Shown: positions 62,501 to 64,000 of the stretch, in pieces
How the letters are laid out: each line of letters opens with the position of its first letter
Numbering within the stretch: position 1 is the first letter of the stretch
Assembly: GCA_033032175.1 (NCBI GenBank)
Contig: CM065322.1
Coordinates: forward strand, 7,936,001-8,000,000
Length of the DNA: 64,000 bases
From: Saturnia japonica
Lineage: Eukaryota; Arthropoda; Insecta; Lepidoptera; Saturniidae
Reading direction: 5' to 3'
Notes under the pieces: generated by a model
The model's database searches: none
Told to the model about the DNA's origin: nothing
Seen by the model: the letters and a program-made list of their open reading frames with translations, nothing else
Program-made: the position numbers and the translations under genes

Positions 62501-63765
62501 ATTCAAGCCGCTCAACAAAAATATTTTAAACTTAAGTCTTAAGTCAGTATTGAATGGATTAAGAAAAATAAAATGATAAATTATCTAATATCTGATTACT
62601 CAACTTGTTTGTTTATTTATAAATTAATATTAATAATAGAAATTTAGCAATGTACAATTATTTCTTAAATATGATAACTTGCCAATCACATTTTTAATGT
62701 TTTTATTTGAACTTGTGTGCTTTCATATTTGTTTCTGTAATAATGCACATATTGTAATAATTACTTTTAACTTAAATAATTTGATTCATAATGTGGGTGA
62801 CTAGATAATTAGTAATTCAATAATACTGTTTCAAATTGACAATTGTTGGATTTAGATCTCTCGATGGTTGCCATAGTGTTTGGATTGTACTGTGCTTACA
62901 ATCAGGGACGGTACCGTCAATGTGATGAGCTATTAAAAAAAAAACTATAACCTATGATCTAACTGTAGTAATTCCCTTATAAATAAATAAGATTTTTTTT
63001 CATTACATGCACCCATGCACTAAAAAAACTATATACTTCATAAAAATAAATCAATGTAACTCAAGAGTGGTAATTATGACATAAGCGCTAGGAGCAGGTT
63101 GCAAGGGGGCGCACTTACACCCATCTGCCAGGAAAGAAAATACATTAAATTCTTTTTTTATTTAGTTACTGTTTGAATAAAAACTTAGGTGTCTAGGTTG
63201 CTGTCCAAATTTGTACAATACATGTGTAATTATCTATAAATTATATTTTATTAGTTAATATTATAATGTGAAGATGATGATGCATGGGGGTGAAAGTAAT
63301 CCTGGTGCCACCCATGAATTATGGTAATGAATTTATTATGTTAATTTAATATAAAACAGGTGGAGTTTCTTGGAAGTTCTAATAGTTATGACATTTAGTT
63401 GCAGCTGCAGTTATCAGATGATATATAATATTTTAGTGCAATTTAAAGTAATTTGTTTTATAATTTATTCATTGTATGGAAATTCTAATTTTAATAAAAT
63501 ACTATAAAGTTTTATTTATAACTTGAGGTGTTTGATAAATTATGAATCTAAGAATTTTTTAAATTATGTAGTATGTTTTATTTGCATTCCCGCCAATAAT
63601 TTAAGTTAACATTTTTTTAGATTACATAAACTAATTTTGGAACCATTTAATATTTGTCCTTACCTTTGAGTCATAAAGAACTTTGGCTTTTGTGGGATCA
63701 GGCTCATAACACAAAACACGTTCACCCTCACCAAATTTGTATCGTATGCCTCCCGTGGACTCCAT
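41596..63765 (-). CDS. MSL3: MSL3, chromodomain and MRG-domain protein of the MSL complex (complete, 13 coding exons)
   Basis: Exons in gene order: 63664-63765, 61651-61829, 61058-61182, 58117-58237, 57402-57590, 56287-56412, 55549-55703, 53360-53699, 48766-48864, 47315-47432, 43331-43418, 43163-43247, 41596-41653. All junctions are GT-AG with matching phases, giving 594 codons plus TAG (human MSL3 has about 521). The N-terminus is a chromo-barrel domain: [20 protein letters not shown], then [15 protein letters not shown] with cage residues Y31, F56, W59 and W63. The MRG domain is split: [40 protein letters not shown] and [15 protein letters not shown] (residues about 165-280), then [19 protein letters not shown] and [17 protein letters not shown] at the C-terminus. 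Between them lies an acidic Glu-Pro repeat insert (exon 8). MSL3 reads methylated nucleosomes and helps MOF acetylate H4K16 (family knowledge). An acceptor-like TTTTTTCTACTAG lies 15 bases before the ATG, so a 5' UTR intron is likely. Confidence 0.95.
44443..44948. mobile_element. inverted-repeat element of about 505 bases
   Basis: CGTGACAACGTC at 44443-44454 is inverted as GACGTTGTCACG at 44937-44948. The interior right half (44740-44930) is strikingly GC-rich, with GTAGGAGAGAGACAGATGTC, CGAACGCGGAGGCCGATTGT and GAGCGAGGTAACGCCGCATG. Open frames cross it on both strands but resemble no protein family that I know. A MITE or part of a larger DNA transposon is the likeliest reading. Confidence 0.5.
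46153..46385 (+). repeat. short interspersed repeat family B, copy 3
   Basis: Reads GGCGGAATCTCAAAGTGTCA, TTATGTTATGTGGCCC, AAGTGAAGTGAATTATAAAT and GCATTTTGGGAGGTC, ending GTTTCGCCATCTTATT. It is a more diverged relative of the 20165 copy in the same orientation. Confidence 0.55.
46649..46702. repeat. CA-rich microsatellite
   Basis: Imperfect CA repeats interrupted by CTGAAA and CTCA: the pattern ACACACTGAAACACACACAC recurs. Simple-sequence repeat inside an MSL3 intron. Confidence 0.85.
48920..49235 (-). repeat. short interspersed repeat family B, copy 4 (inverted)
   Basis: On the plus strand it shows CATTATCCTAACAAGATGGT, TTGTGGGATCTCGAAATG, TATAATCCACCTCACTTATG, AACCAAACTATATCACGC, AAAATATAAACCACAACATG and TCACTTCAAGATCCCGCC, the inverse order of the 20165 copy. 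This is the longest copy; its outer end has CAACCGGTCTTCTTTAG. Confidence 0.6.
49573..50819 (+). mobile_element. mariner element copy 2, near full length with both terminal repeats, transposase broken
   Basis: The left terminus TAGGTCGGGGAAAAAGTGTT and the right terminus (minus strand) TATGTTGAGGAAAAAGTTTC are inverted repeats with mismatches, flanked by TA. The transposase pieces are [40 protein letters not shown], a shifted-frame DEKWITYD block near 50190, [12 protein letters not shown] (50450) and [16 protein letters not shown] (50534). The DD34D acidic residues are all recognisable, but stops (for example near 49966 and 50144) and frameshifts make it inactive. It is closely related to copy 1 at 30290-33179. 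Confidence 0.88.
53360..53699 (-). other. MSL3: MSL3 exon 8: Glu-Pro repeat block and SUMO-type motif
   Basis: Residues about 344-399 are runs of EPEPEQ and close variants ([18 protein letters not shown] and so on), encoded by CCGGAACCAGAACAA-type DNA repeats. The block is followed by [10 protein letters not shown] at 401-410, a psi-K-x-E sumoylation consensus (K403) with an acidic tail, then [17 protein letters not shown]. The exon falls between the two halves of the MRG domain, where MSL3 proteins carry a variable insert. The repeat probably varies in length between individuals. Confidence 0.85.
57600..57850. repeat. short retroposon remnant in MSL3 intron 4
   Basis: Starts AACTAGTTGTGCCCCATGGT, TTTCATCCGTGTTAAAGTTA, a variant of the retroposon start seen at 38461, and runs into a GC-rich CATCGCGCCGCGCTGCCGCC segment. 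It begins about 10-25 bases from MSL3 exon 5, so the 3' splice region of that intron borders repeat sequence. Confidence 0.5.
58811..60410 (+). mobile_element. pogo/Tigger-like DNA transposon remnant with terminal inverted repeats
   Basis: The left end GTAGGGGAGACTGAGGACAC and the right end (minus strand) GTAGGGGAGACTGGGATCAC match at about 17 of 20 positions. Subterminal 'gggacacttgatccctgg' and 'gggatcaattgccctgtg' are also inverted relatives. Inside, 59760-60020 encodes [20 protein letters not shown] then [15 protein letters not shown], resembling an N-terminal pipsqueak-type helix-turn-helix of Tigger-like transposases. The DDE domain is missing. Other fragments have inserted (a GCACCCGGGCGCAGAGTCCT piece near 58906; an ACTCGAGTGAA/TTCACTCGAG inverted piece near 59348-59420). 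It lies in MSL3 intron 3. Confidence 0.62.
60480..60640 (-). repeat. tRNA-derived SINE, family A, copy 4 (inverted)
   Basis: Plus-strand reading: CTCAAGTGCAACTACCGGAA, TTTGAGGGTGGAAGCTAGCC, AGGCGGGTATTATAAAATAC, CTACCACCATGCTATGGC. This is the inverted block order of copies at 7668 and 22745, so it is sense relative to MSL3. Confidence 0.6.
60700..61015 (+). pseudogene. 3' end of a Jockey/CR1-like non-LTR element
   Basis: An open frame gives [20 protein letters not shown] then [12 protein letters not shown] and a stop, matching the final residues of lepidopteran non-LTR Pol proteins (R-LWNSLP...F...Y pattern). A 3' UTR-type tail follows, with GGTCGGCAAAATTAATGCCC and CAGGCGAGCCGTCTGCTTGT, related to 6340-6510 and 29680. 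The element ends about 40 bases from the MSL3 exon 3 donor at 61057 and is antisense to MSL3. Confidence 0.65.
61395..61570 (-). repeat. tRNA-derived SINE, family A, copy 5 (inverted)
   Basis: Plus-strand reading: GCTCTCAAGTGCAGCTACAA, TTAAGGGTGGTAGCTAGCTA, GGCGGGTATTTAAAAAATAC, CATGCTATGG, then GAATCAAACTCACG, the inverted box B-like part. It occupies much of MSL3 intron 2. Confidence 0.65.
61830..63663. other. MSL3 intron 1, AT-rich
   Basis: Between the first chromodomain exon and the rest. It contains a short TA microsatellite at 61908-61922, a repeat trace CAGGGCCCCTAAGGCTAACA at 62314 shared with 9620, and otherwise AT-rich DNA without recognisable genes. Confidence 0.55.
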
Positions 63766-64000
63766 TCTTGCTTAATTTCTAGTAGAAAAAATAATATGTA
63801 ATAGCAGACTAGTTTTAAAATGTACTATAAATTCAGTTATAATTGATAAACATACAATTTGTGAGTACATGTAACCTTGGAATATTTTGTGTTATAATTA
63901 GGTATACCATCTTTAAAACCCTTACATTTTGAGATAAACACAAAATAAAACAAGAGAAAATAATATACTCCATGAAATACTCGAAACACACCTGTTTTTG
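63766..64000. promoter_or_regulatory. MSL3 upstream region, probable 5' UTR intron
   Basis: On the minus strand TTTTTTCTACTAG directly precedes AAATTAAGCAAGA and the ATG, which looks like a splice acceptor. If so, the first noncoding exon and promoter lie further right, perhaps beyond the window. No other promoter element is evident in this AT-rich piece. Confidence 0.35.

Noticed and set aside
1..64000. Search for tRNA, rRNA and CRISPR-like arrays
   Set aside because: No full cloverleaf tRNA, rRNA segment or regularly spaced repeat array was recognised by eye; tRNA-like pieces belong to SINEs.

Overview
The window looks like a piece of a lepidopteran (moth or butterfly) nuclear genome: AT-rich, long introns crowded with transposon debris, and insect-type mobile elements (R1-clade and CR1/Jockey-like non-LTR elements, a BEL/Pao LTR element, mariner, pogo/Tigger-like, hAT and P-element-like remnants, tRNA-derived SINEs). 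The order is an inference from the repeats and protein resemblance; no species call is possible by eye.

Three host genes can be read exon by exon, with canonical splice sites and matching phases at nearly every junction. (1) KCMF1, a ZZ/C2H2 zinc-finger E3 ubiquitin ligase, lies on the minus strand at 1204-9025. Only its first five coding exons are here; the rest runs off the left edge. (2) HAT1, the type B histone acetyltransferase catalytic subunit, lies on the plus strand at 16894-28628 and is complete: 8 coding exons, 404 codons. (3) MSL3, the chromodomain/MRG-domain subunit of the male-specific lethal complex, lies on the minus strand at 41596-63765 and is complete: 13 coding exons, 594 codons. 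HAT1 and MSL3 are convergent and both concern histone H4 acetylation: HAT1 acetylates new H4, and the MSL complex acts on H4K16.

Between and inside these genes the DNA is mostly mobile-element remains. The KCMF1-HAT1 gap (9-16.9 kb) holds fossils of Tc1/mariner-like, hAT and P-element-like transposases. The HAT1-MSL3 gap (28.6-41.6 kb) holds a mariner with an R1-clade retrotransposon nested inside it (15-bp target duplication visible) and a decayed BEL/Pao element with a recognisable 3' LTR. The introns carry at least five copies of one tRNA-like SINE family, four copies of a second short repeat family, several inverted-repeat MITEs, a second mariner and a pogo/Tigger-like element.

The most notable result is a probable U12-type AT-AC intron in KCMF1. 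Next are a near-consensus E2F-like site just upstream of the HAT1 start, a Glu-Pro repeat block with a SUMO-type motif inserted in MSL3, and the nested transposon insertion. No prokaryotic, CRISPR-like or clearly new multi-gene system was seen.
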